A stretch of DNA of 64,000 bases from Viola odorata (lineage: Eukaryota; Streptophyta; Magnoliopsida; Malpighiales; Violaceae): the NCBI GenBank assembly GCA_963691705.1, contig OY829543.1, forward strand, positions 49,580,564-49,644,563, given 5' to 3'. A program made the position numbers and the translations under genes. The notes under the pieces were generated by a model. It worked only from the letters and a program-made list of their open reading frames with translations. It was not told where the DNA came from and ran no database searches. Below, in pieces: positions 1 through 9,976 of this stretch. Numbering within the stretch: position 1 is the stretch's first letter; every line of letters begins with the position of its first letter.

Positions 1-927
1 ACTACGTACCTTATATGTGAAGGTCCCCACAAGGCTGCCGAGTGCTTGCCTTGAGTGCGTTGTAGGCGGTTCAAGGATATATGAACTTAGAACCAGAGGA
101 AGAGACCATCGAGGGTGAAAACCTTTCAGAAAAGAGTTCTTATCGACCTAAAAGAAACAGTTGGCCAGAGAGGAGATGACGAAGGGAAATTTATGTGACA
201 ATTCAAATGGGATGTTATTCCATGGAGACCCTCATTGACACAGGTGCCACCGGTAGCTTCCTTTCGGATTCCCTTGCAAGAAAACCTGGAGCGAAGGTTG
301 AGAAGCTAAAGTGGTGAAACTAAAGTTTGTGAAGCGAAAGCTCGAGGGACTAAAGTTCGGAGAGCCTGAGTTCAATAATATCTTATGATGTCAAGATGTG
401 AGAATGTAAGTTGACAGGAATTTTGAACCCGTGGATGCTAGTAAAATGTTAACCCAACATTATGTGTGAGGCGTGGATATGACAACGACGAGTGAGAACC
501 TAGAGGCAAAATGCGCTAGATGAGAATGTGGTGGTTGGTGTTTGGAGGAAACATGCATGAGGGTGAGAAATGCGGAGAAAACTAGTTGTTGTCTTTTGTA
601 TTGTATGCACCACTTAGTGATCAAGCAATAAGATCCAATACGAGTTGTATCGAGACAAAAAAGGAGGCCAATCTATGTTCGTCATGACAACCATAATGAA
701 TTCTACATAATAAGCATGAAGAACCTTTTGAGGAGAAATCATACTTATAATGTTAGAATGTCAAGAAGTGGGAAGCGTGAGACAATAGATGTGGTATTGT
801 GTTGGTAGGTTATCCTAGAGCCTCGAGGGAAAGACGGGACCCAATAATATAGAACCATGAGGTGAGTTTGGATACGAAAGTATCAGCGATTATGTAGACT
901 GAGGAGTGAGACTATTAACGCATATGA

Positions 928-1072
928 TGGGTAGCTAGAGTTCATAGTTCGTACTCTGCGTAGCTAAAGTCCCTAGTCCATTGTTATGGGTAGCTAGTGT
1001 TTCTAGTCCATACTATAGGTAGCTAGAGTCCTTAGACTATTGTATGGGTAGCTAGTGTTTCTAGTCCATGGA
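928..1072 (+). repeat. Short tandem repeat, about 24-bp half units
   Basis: Imperfect repeats of GGGTAGCTAGTGTTTCTAG followed by TCCAT, alternating with a variant containing AGAGTCCTTAG, occur about five to six times. They lie inside the gypsy remnant just before its first polypurine tract. Confidence 0.7.
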
Positions 1073-1310
1073 ATGGTTAATAGAATGCACAACTCAAGTC
1101 GGACATAATGCGAGTACGAGTTTTGATATAACAACCATGTGATATGGAAGGTTGATTCAGGTAGTGGGAATTGAGCGAGTAATGATGGACAAGAAATCAA
1201 AAAGGAAGTGTTCCGTTAGAGATTGTCTTGATCTCTGCATTGCGTATTCGACGAATGCAAGGATGTGCGAGTCAACCCATAGAGATGAATCGATGAGGAC
1301 ATCGATGATT

Positions 1311-1323
1311 GAAGTGGGGGAGG
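1311..1323 (+). promoter_or_regulatory. Polypurine tract (first copy)
   Basis: GAAGTGGGGGAGG is preceded by CGATGAGGACATCGATGATT. The same block recurs at 4,050-4,088 as GATGAGGGCATCGGC followed by ATTATGAAGTGGGGGAGAG. This is the usual 3' end of a plant gypsy internal region, where plus-strand DNA synthesis is primed. Confidence 0.6.
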
Positions 1324-1452
1324 AAATGCACAAATGACAAACCATCTATACAAACAAAACAAAATACAAAACAAAAAAAAAAAATATTTAAAAATATTAC
1401 AGATGAGAACCACTGACTCAGACGGACTTGAGCCAGTAAGAGAATTTGTAAT

Positions 1453-1790
1453 GCGCAGTGGCGTATGGCCAATGAGGCAAAACTATAAGGTGTAGTGGCG
1501 ATTGCCCCGGTGGGGCAGATTTATCATGCGTAGAGGCGCTTTGCCCAGTGGGGCAGAAGCACATTGCGCAGAGGAGCATGGCCTGATGGAGCAGAACTAT
1601 AAGGCGCAGTGGCGCTTGGCCCGGTCAGAATCACATTGCGCAGAGGCCCATGGCCCGATGGGGCAGAACTATAATGCGCAGTGGCGCTTGGCTCGGTAGG
1701 GCAAAATTATGATATCATGCGCAAAAGCGCTCGGCTCAAAGGGATGCGACATAATGCGCAGAGGCACTGGCCTTGAAAGGCAAAGGGATA
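1453..1790 (+). repeat. 38-bp minisatellite
   Basis: About nine tandem copies with a 34-43 bp (mostly 38 bp) period. Each begins GCGCAGTGGCG or GCGCAGAGGCG, continues with a GGCCCGRTGGGGCAGA-like core and ends CTATAAT or CACATT. Two subtypes (GTGG and GAGG) roughly alternate, which suggests a 76-bp higher-order unit. Short open frames across it are repeat artefacts. Confidence 0.8.
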
Positions 1791-2201
1791 CCTTGCAAAA
1801 GGGTGTCGATTCGAAGAAACGACACGTCTATATGCTAGAGACGCTTGTCCCATGAGAAAGCTGGACAAACGGATCTGGTACTGGATGCTGGAACGGGAAC
1901 AAAGTGCTACGCTATACCATGACCCTATGAAGTAGGCTTTGGTGAGCGTAGGGAGATTGGAGAAAAGAAAGAGTAATAAAGATATGAGTAAAGAGAAAAC
2001 AGCCCGCATGAAAAGAGTGAGCATGCGATCGAGAGATAAAAGATATGAGAGATTGGCGGGAAGATGTGGCATTATGGTATGATCGATAGGTTCTAAGAGT
2101 ATCGACAAGAGGGGTCGGATACTGAGTTAATATCGATCATGCCTAGAATGCACTTCTTCAGAGGCGAGTGTGAGACACGAGCTGTGAAAAGAAAATGAGA
2201 G
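1791..2201. other. Degenerate retroelement-like sequence, no gene seen
   Basis: Purine-rich sequence continuing the gypsy-like segment. It ends in a run rich in GAAAAG and GAGAGATGAG directly before the solo LTR. No coding signal was recognised; the open frames are short and have no family resemblance. Confidence 0.4.
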
Positions 2202-2231
2202 ATGAGTGATAACATGTTTTTATGCATGATT

Positions 2232-2256
2232 CCCCCCCCCCCCCCCCCCCCCCCCC
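2232..2256 (+). repeat. Poly-C run (25 nt)
   Basis: Twenty-five consecutive C near the 5' end of the solo LTR. Homopolymer length is prone to sequencing error. Confidence 0.9.
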
Positions 2257-3747
2257 TCTCCTCTCACCAATTTAAGGCATGATTCTGCTAATTTACCCTT
2301 GTTTTCATTACTATTGCAGATCTAGGCCTAAAAATGGAGTTTTTGCGAAAAGATGCATTTTAGGAGCCTTTTTGTGCGAATTCGAGCTTCAAGACCAAAG
2401 TCGAGGTCCCTACTTCAAAGTAGCGTTCAAGGTCCCGAATCGGACTCTCCATTCGGGCCCCCGAAGGGCAAAGAACGGCATTTCCACGTGTCCTCTTGCT
2501 AAAGCTTCCACGTGACCCCTCTGAAGCTTTTCTGAGAGTTCTGCACTGATCACAAAATACCTACCCTCTGACCATTCCAGACCTTGAGCCCAGTTCAGAC
2601 CTGCTAAAGCTGGACAAATCAGACCTTGCTTTCCAGCTTTGTGCTTTTTCAGTTTTGTGCTTTAGGGAGCATGGATCCATCGTAATAGGCTTTCTTTAAA
2701 TGCATTTTGTTCCTTAGTTGGGCAGAAGATATTTTGTGATTGTATTTTCTAGCTTAAATAGAGGATCATAGGAGTAGTTTAGGGCATCCAATCTTTTGTC
2801 ATATAATTTAATTTCAGAATTTTTAGTTCTCTTAGACTTCTCTCTAGTTTATCTCTCTAGTTCTTGTTAGTATCCTTCTCCTTTGCCGCCGGGCTTCAAA
2901 CGTTTAGTAGTGAAATTTTCTTCCCTTAATCTATTTCTTTACTTGTTATGCTCTCTTTAATTATTAATCATTTATCTTCAAGCATGAGTAGCTAAATCTT
3001 TAATTCTTAGCAAAGGTAATTCAAGGGTTGCAAGGGCAGATTCGAGGCCTAAATGTGCTTAATATATTCTTGCTGCCATATTTAATTGCTTGTCATTTTA
3101 ATTACATTTTCGCTTGTGGTAATTAGAGGCTTGATCAACTGATAATTTCTATGAGTGAATGTTGTCATCTATGTGATAAATACGAAAGGAAAGTTGCATG
3201 GAACAAGTAGACGTCTAGCTAGTAGTAACTGCGCTGAAGTGGTCTCGACTAGCTAGGATAAGTAGTTAATTAGAGCAAGGTCACGAGCCTCACAACTGAG
3301 GGACTTTTAGCTCTAGATCTGTCTTTTCTTATCTTCATGGGCAGTCTGAATATGGCCCTCCCGCATTCGTGCCTGGAGGGATGGCGGGCTGTCAAGATTA
3401 CCTCATATGTGGAAACGGGGGGTAGTTTCTCTTAAGAGAAAAGTAGGGGATATCCGAGGAATCTGGTCCCCATGTCATTTCTATGTATGCTTAAGTAGAA
3501 TATTTCCGTGCTGATGACGATCGGGCCCCCGAATGCAACCTAAGAATACCTTTTGCTAAGATCCTTCTCTATCTGATTTATTGTGCTTATCTTACTCTCT
3601 GTTTTACTATTCTGACTTGTTCACTGGTTTGCTATACTTTACCCTTCGGGACCCCGAATTGACAACTCAAGGTCTCGAATACTGCTTTCTTAGTTAGAAT
3701 TGTTAGCTCCAACTCTCTCTTGGCTAACTTAGTTAGTCAAGTAAACC

Positions 3748-3748
<1 letters not shown>

Positions 3749-3778
<30 letters not shown>
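3749..3778 (+). repeat. Poly-C run (30 nt)
   Basis: Thirty consecutive C in the 3' part of the solo LTR, followed by ACGAGTGTTACATTTTGG. The reverse-orientation family member has a 16-nt run at the equivalent place (58,627-58,642), so the tract is an ancestral feature of this LTR. Confidence 0.9.
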
Positions 3779-3936
3779 ACGAGTGTTACATTTTGGTGTT
3801 TTTGTGCTGTGTTTTCATTCAAGACCTTGAATCAGTCCCTCTCAATCCCTGTGTTCGCTGACTACCACTGTACACATCATCATTTGTGCACATATTTTTA
3901 GGCATTATAAATTGTATTTGAGTAACGATCAATGAG

Positions 3937-4508
3937 ACCACAATCTGAGGAGTTGGGGAAGAGTGAAAAGAATGATAATGAATATAAAAAGAAATGAGTG
4001 AAAAGAATAATGAGTATTGAAGTGTGGGAGAGCGTAGAGAATGAAGATCTAGTCGATGAGGGCATCGGCATTATGAAGTGGGGGAGAGTGTTAAGGTATT
4101 GGAGTTCAAGATTAGCCTTAACATGGATCCTAAGATGCGCTGAAGGCGCATGGATTTGACGGATTGTCCCTTATCAGGTAAGTGAAGGGAAGTCTTTAGG
4201 GTGTGACAGCTCTCCACATTTCCCTGGGCAAGATACGAGAGTATGCTTGTCTAAGTGAGCTTCTCCTATACGGGTTTGGCATAGGTGTACGAGTGAGCCT
4301 TCCGTGTTATGGAATAGGCACTGCCATGATGGCTTTGCTATGATGGCCACTTCTAGTTGAGTCCGAGTAGAGAACTAGTAGTGCGCTGCTGATGAAGGGC
4401 GGAGGCTATATTGGGTTGTTGGAGATTACGATCCTATATCGAGAGAAGGTTGGCCTAGATGCAGGATCTAGGTGCCGCACGGGCTTTAGAAAAGTAAGGC
4501 CGTGACAT
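3937..4508 (+). mobile_element. Gypsy 3' end: second polypurine tract and probable LTR
   Basis: After the solo LTR the gypsy-like internal sequence resumes and reaches the polypurine tract GAAGTGGGGGAGAG (about 4,075-4,088). Directly after it, TGTTAAGGTATTGGAG looks like an LTR start. A possible LTR end is GGCCGTGACA near 4,508. The first 33 bases contain an inverted TTAAGG/CCTTAA pair. No second LTR copy is in the window, so the boundaries are inferred. Confidence 0.5.
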
Positions 4509-5183
4509 GTTGCATCCTTATATTTAGGTAATTTCAGATGATGACACGACAATCAAATTGTTAATTTAGTTCAATCCAAAATGCAAGGAACAAGATGTTG
4601 TAATTGAAAAGTGTTTGAATTTTTTTTTTATAAAAAAAATGACATGATATATGACATAAAAAATGCCACGCCAATAAAAATATATATTAAAAAATGCCAC
4701 GTGTGCATAGTTAACGGAATTTGTCTCTGTTAGTTATTTTTTTCACAGTTGGGATTTAAATAAATTAACAGATATAATATTTGCAACCCCAAAAAAAGAA
4801 GAAGAATTGGAGATAACTAAAATAAAATGACAAAATTTTGGGATCCTGGGTAGTATTAACCCTATAAACAAATTTACGCCGACTTGGACTTTTTTGGCAT
4901 ATTTGCCCGTCCATATAATACCACCCAGCATTGATCGCTATCATTCTTGAATCTTGAGTGTTGAAATTATATCAATCGTTACTTCACTTACTCAAAGATA
5001 TTTACTAAATCACCATTCAACACTAACAAACATATAAGATATATACTAAAATTAACCGCCATAGATGCCAAGATACATCATGCACATGCACTAAAAAAGT
5101 ATCCAAGTGAAGATACGGAACATCGTAAGAGAGAATTTGAAATCCTACATGACTTCCTCACAGGTCACCGCATACTTTAATAT

Positions 5184-5214
<31 letters not shown>

Positions 5215-5634
5215 ATCCATAATTCTAATCTAGAAATTCTAATAATCTATAAGATTTTTTTTGGTCAAAATCTATAAGATATTATGTTATACTTAACTAA
5301 ATACATGTTTAAAAAATAAAATTAAAAATTAAAAATTAAACTTAAGAGAGTATGACACTAACCTTGGTTCTTCTGAAATATGCACCATCTAATATAGATG
5401 TATAACAAATTGAAGATTTGTGAACACTTATATAGAGAGGATCATGCTAGAGTAACTTTTCAAATTCTTGAACAATGTCTTTTTGAATTCCACCACTAAC
5501 ATTTTAATTAAATTGTATTAAAAGAATTAATTATACAAATTAAATTAACTAAATAGAGTAATAACCAAAGAGTTTTTTAAGTTGTGAAGAATTTTTATTT
5601 CATACGATTGAAATTCAATCCTTTCAAATTCCAT
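4509..5634. other. AT-rich intergenic sequence
   Basis: No gene recognised. It holds the 62-bp repeat at 4,556-4,617 and a TA/GATA microsatellite at about 5,178-5,212. The remainder is AT-rich with many stops in all frames. Confidence 0.6.
4556..4617 (+). repeat. 62-bp direct repeat, copy 1
   Basis: From AATTGTTAATTTAG to AAAAGTGTTTG this is identical to 7,746-7,807 except for one T/C difference. The flanking sequences differ. Confidence 0.9.
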
Positions 5635-5649
5635 AACTTATATCATATT

Positions 5650-6807
5650 CTTTCCAAATACTAGTAAGTACTTCTACTGGAAATCCTAAAAATCAAATCC
5701 TCTCATCTCTTTCTCTTTTTTAGGTTTTCCTTGGGCTGCCGCCGACCTCTCCCTTGGTCGGCGGCAACCCCCCATTCATTTTCTTTTTGTTCTTTTCGGC
5801 CAAGCAAGAGTTATGGCGAGGGTGGGTGAAGTTCGATGAGCGGCGACGCTGTGTGATGCAGCCGGAGGCATTGACGGCGGCTAGGGGTTGTGGTGCTAGT
5901 TTTTTCGTGGTGACAGCGAGAGTGACAGCTGCGAGGTTGCGTGGCTGGTTCGGTGGTTATGGAGTTGTGGCGTTGGCGGGGTCGGATCTGGATCCGAGTT
6001 GCAGCGGTGGTTGGCGATTTGATGTTTTGTGTTGTGGTGACGGCGAGGATGACAACCGGAAGGGAAGCGATCATCGGCGGGGGAGATCAGTGGAGACAGA
6101 GGTGCGGAGGTTGTGGCAGCGGTGCTGGTCTTGTTTTGTTTTGTGTTTTGCAGGAGGGTGAGGCGCGGTGATGGCGAGGTATTGTATTGTTGAGTCTACG
6201 ATGGGGGAACCCGGCTGGGTCTTGGTGGCCGGTTTGTTTGTAGTGTTGCTGTGGTCAGAGGTAGCGTGGTGACGCCGGTTGGAGGCGGTCCGAGGGTTTG
6301 GGTGGGTCGATGGCGTGGGGGTGGTTGCCCTAGCAGTGGTGCTGTTTGTGGTGGGCCGACCTGATGGTTGGCCACGACGGTGGCGTGGATGGCGGCCACG
6401 GGGTCGGGTTTTTTGCGTCGTGTGAGGAGTCTGAAGTTGGATTGGCGGTCGGCATAGTAACAGTTGCCGAGGTAGTCGCGTTGGAGATGGATCAGGTGGC
6501 GATGGCGGCAGCGAGAATAGTAACCAGATCTAAGGTTTTAGGTTTGGGTTACTGTGCATACTTGGGCCTGGGCCTGGGCCTGGCACTTGAGTGACGATTG
6601 TTTGTTTTGGTTCTAATTTTTTTGGAACTTGTTTCGGGTAGTTAGTTCATTGTAATGCCTGTTGTTAGTGTCCGCTTGGTCATTGGTTCGTTGTCTGTTG
6701 TAGTTTTAGACGCTTGTTTGGCCCGTGTTTCTTGTTTTTGTCTGTTGGTTCGTGTTCGGTCATCTTTTATGACCTTTTAATAAAATCTCTGACTATTAAA
6801 AAAAAAA
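5650..6807 (+). mobile_element. Non-autonomous LINE-like retroelement with poly(A), TSD AACTTATATCATATT
   Basis: A GC-rich island in AT-rich DNA. It ends with a polyadenylation-like AATAAAATC and a run of A at about 6,799-6,809. It is flanked by a 15-bp direct repeat, AACTTATATCATATT, at 5,635-5,649 and 6,808-6,822; together these are the hallmarks of target-primed reverse transcription. The inside has open frames rich in Gly, Arg and Val (for example 5,754-6,161), but none resembles reverse transcriptase or endonuclease, so it would depend on another LINE. A GGGCCT hexanucleotide repeat lies at about 6,563-6,584. It could be an internally deleted LINE or a retrocopy of an unknown transcript. 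Confidence 0.75.
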
Positions 6808-6822
6808 AACTTATATCATATT

Positions 6823-7130
6823 TTTTAATTAATTAAATAAATAAATTATACATATTAATTCAATTTAATAGTGCAACTCAAAGGTTTTTAACTTATCTAA
6901 TCAATAAGTTTTTAAAAAATATATAAAATATATAAAATTAGAAATTATATGACACATACTATTTTTTAAGGTATGAAGAGGATCCCGCGTAACATTACAA
7001 GAGAAATTCAAGGATCTTAGGTAGCTTCTTTTCAAGCTTTCATGAGAGTTTCATCACATCTTTTTTATATTTATATAAATTGCTTAAAATAATTATCGTT
7101 AATACTACTCTTTTTTATAAGCAACATTTA
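6823..7130. other. AT-rich sequence, nothing recognised
   Basis: AT-rich spacer with many stops, between the retroelement target duplication and segmental-duplication copy A. Confidence 0.5.
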
Positions 7131-7745
7131 TGCATAACTCTTATCTTTTTAAATAAAGTGAAACCGCGGATTATTCTGATTAATTAAAACAACAAAAATA
7201 ATATAAAACATGGACTCTTAGTTTAGTCGCTTGCTTGACCAACATTTGTAAGTAAATTGGATATAAATTTCTTACCAAAAAAAATTAGGATCTTAAACAT
7301 GATTTCTATAGTTGTGTATATATAAGTCAAAATTGAATATTATTAAATATTACCTAAGCCCAAATGCCCACTGTTGATCGGGACTTTACCAGGAAAACAT
7401 GTATCTCATACATGGACTTTACGAAGAGTTCTTACCTAGTAGGCTGGTACTACTCTAATATTAACGGATAGTTTTCTCAGAGTGATTGTTTTTAACCCTA
7501 CCCTTTTTTTATAAGCAATATTCACACGTAACTCTTAATATAAAACCCAGTTTCTTAGTTTAGTTGCTTCCTTGACCAACTTTGAGAGAGGTAGTAAATC
7601 CTTATTGAAATAATTAAGCTGTAAACACAAAGCAAATTCTTAGTAATACGCATATGTTAAGCATTGCTATTGCTGTGATTTTTTGAAGATTTTTCCTTGA
7701 GTGTTTTTTCTCTCTCACTAATTTAATAACGATTAGCGGAGTAGT

Positions 7746-7807
7746 AATTGTTAATTTAGTTCAATCCAAAATGCAAGGAACAAGATGTTGTAATTGAAAA
7801 GTGCTTG
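7746..7807 (+). repeat. 62-bp direct repeat, copy 2
   Basis: Same sequence as 4,556-4,617 with one mismatch, here inside segmental-duplication copy A. Confidence 0.9.
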
Positions 7808-9232
7808 CCAGAGAATCTAGACAGGACACATGCAAGAATCACATTGGTCACTTTTCTGCGTTTTAAGTCTACAAGCCCTAATATTACTCGGATGGCCGGA
7901 ATTAAACCCGAACAAACGAACCAAAATATAATATAATATTTTTTTACGAAGGAACCAAACCAATTGGCTAATTAATTACTTAATTTGATGGCACAATTTG
8001 TGTCCATCAATTTAAGGAAAAAGCCGCGTGATTGCGTGCCAAAGGGAAAATAAATCCTAGTTTTGACACACAATTTCCTATTCAAGTCAAACTTTTCTTC
8101 AAGAAATCTAAATTCTTAAGAAAGGAAACCCTAATTGTCTTCATATACATGTGCACAGCTAGAAATTTACTTTAAGTTTGATTAGAAATTTTATGTGAAC
8201 GAGGAGATTAAATTACGCGGGAATAGATTTGATTGAAATATGCACGATTTAGTTAGACTAAATTTATAAATACGGAAAGAAATATAACATTTTATATATA
8301 TAAGAGTTTGATTGGGAAAAAAATTACTAATATACGAACTAAATTAACCATCTAAGAATTTGAGTGGAAAGCTTTTACGAACCTAGGGACTAAATAAACA
8401 TTCGGTGATTTGATTGAATTTTTTTTACATAGAGACTAATTTAATCACTAAATAATTACTTTAGGATCATAAAAAAGAGAAGAAGAAAAAAGGGCAAGCC
8501 TGGTTAGGATACCGATCTCTACAGTAATATTACTATAGAAAAAGTCATTTTGGTTTAGAAGTGTTAGTAATTGCCATGTAAAATCTAAAGCAACTCAAGT
8601 TTGCGATCTTCTTCTTCTTTTCTCTGTGTTTTCCTTTTTACTGTTGTTCTCGCCTTGTTGCGTCAAAATTTCTCAATGTCAAACCTTTTGTTCGGGTACC
8701 ATGTGACTAGAGACGGAGCTAGAACATATAGTTAGGGGGGAAAAATAAGAAAGAATGGTTAAAACTACTTAAGGATATTTTTTTGTGTTATTTTTTTAAT
8801 TATATTAAATAATTTTAATTGATTATATTATAAATTAGTTGACCTCAAGGCTACAACAGTGAGGAGAGATAATAAATCAACTGTGGCATTCCTTGACGGC
8901 TCAAACCGACACGAGTCGATGTCACAAGATCCGATTCTTTTAATACTACTGAGTTATGACAGAGACAATCAAACCGACAACGAAGTGACAATTTTTTGTT
9001 GTTTTCCTAGATTGCAAAACATATGGGAGCCACCAGGCCCGCCACACAACTCCAACACGGTTACATGTGTCCGGCCCCACCTGAGATTCCTACTTTTTTT
9101 CCCTAAGTAAATATAATTATATATAGCCCTCCTTTTTTCTGGTAATTGCTTCTGTATCAATTCACAAGGTTTTTGGTTCTGATAAAAAGAAAAAAAAGTT
9201 TTTTGATTTGAATTTGAATCCGGTGAAGAGAT

Positions 9233-9278
9233 ATGAGATCTGCCCCCGTTTCTCCTCCTCCTCCTCTGCCGTTCTCAG
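9233..9278 (+). pseudogene. Small proline-rich gene, truncated copy A (exon 1 only)
   Basis: The ATG and 46-nt first exon (MRSAPVS followed by a proline run) match exon 1 of the intact copy at 44,928. The 5' leader and the GC-type donor CAGGCAAG also match. The sequence then jumps, about 65 bases further on, to the downstream flank of copy B (from 9,346), so exons 2 and 3 are deleted and no complete protein can be made. The promoter region is also conserved, with a TATA-like TATATATA near 9,119-9,126, but the CACGTG box of copy B is CATGTG here. Confidence 0.75.
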
Positions 9279-9976
9279 GCAAGATTTACAACTATCTATA
9301 AATCATAAAAAAACTGATTATATTATTCATTATCATAAAAAAAATAATTTTGCATCATGAGCTTCACGACTCATACAAAGTTACAAACACCACCTATTAA
9401 AAAATATTAATGGAAAAAATAATAAAATGATTATTTTATTGAAATTAAAAAAAAAACATATTCATGTATCTTTATCAATTAAAGATAAAGAGATAAAATA
9501 AGTTTAAAAAACTAGGTATTTTACTTACGAAAATCAATAAAAATAAGTTTTCATTTTTAATATAACTATTTTAATGCATAGGAGGTGTTTGCATGGTTCG
9601 TGAGGCTCAGGATTGTTCAGGGTGGTTTTTGAGTTTGACTCGTAATAAGGGGAAACTAAAATCGTCCTCTTGATTAATTATAAGACTGAAAAGTATTAGA
9701 AGGTTTGTAAAATAGGGTTAAAGAAATACTAAATAAAATGCCTATGTGTACATTATCCTTGTAAGACTTTTCTTTATGTAAATTAACTAGGAATACACTC
9801 TTGATTTGTATACACATTCTGTTGAAAAATAAATAAATTATACGTATGTTTTACTATATCTAAGTACATATCTTCTTAGTAAATACCGTAGATTTTAATC
9901 TGTCTCTTAGGTGGATGTCTTTATCCACATGTTATATGTAAACTATACATAACCATCAGACAATCTATGTAAACAC

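Larger units (their letters stand above)
1..1330 (+). pseudogene. Ty3/gypsy gag-pol remnant (zinc knuckle and protease)
   Basis: This is the decayed internal region of a Ty3/gypsy LTR retrotransposon. Bases 7-45 read as a plant gag zinc knuckle of the C-x2-C-x3-H-x4-C type; the C, GPH and AAEC parts remain, but the first cysteine is Tyr, and a TGA stop follows at 52-54. In another frame, from the ATG at 207, the retropepsin active-site motif DTGAT lies at 237-251, followed by GSFLSD. No long open frame joins these parts, and I could not find reverse transcriptase, RNase H or integrase motifs. The element therefore looks internally deleted as well as frameshifted. A polypurine tract at 1311-1323 marks its 3' side. 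The 5' end lies outside the window. Family assignment rests on these short motifs plus the polypurine tract. Confidence 0.7.
2207..3931 (+). mobile_element. Solo LTR, 1,725 bp, TSD ATGAG
   Basis: The unit starts TGATAACATG and ends AACGATCA, giving TGAT/ATCA terminal inverted repeats. It is flanked by identical 5-bp direct repeats ATGAG (2202-2206 and 3932-3936), the signature of LTR-retrotransposon integration. It has no coding region, so it is a solo LTR left by LTR-LTR recombination. It sits inside the gypsy-like remnant, because a second polypurine tract follows about 140 bp later. It carries two long C runs. The segment at 58,492-60,028 shares its layout in reverse orientation: a TGAT start with a nearby TTTTTATGCATG block, a 'gcatgagt-gctaaatc' block, a TTCTCTTAAGAGAA palindrome, a poly-C run before TGTTAC, and an ATTTGTGCA block near the end. 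They appear to be one LTR family. Confidence 0.85.
7131..9976 (+). repeat. Segmental duplication copy A
   Basis: Collinear with 43,832-46,281 (copy B). Matching blocks include 7,525-7,660 with 43,833-44,020, 8,069-8,170 with 44,040-44,130, 8,870-9,300 with 44,470-44,990, and 9,346-9,976 with 45,640-46,281; the last is nearly identical over 600 bp. The first part is itself partly doubled (7,131-7,250 and 7,525-7,600 both match the start of B). Relative to B, copy A lacks about 600 bp holding exons 2 and 3 of the small proline-rich gene. Similarity stops abruptly after AATCTATGTAAACACCA. Confidence 0.85.

Noticed and set aside
5811..6399. Open frames on both strands of the GC-rich island as host genes
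   Set aside because: The island is bounded by an LINE-type target duplication and poly(A). Frames on both strands reflect GC content, and none has a recognisable domain.
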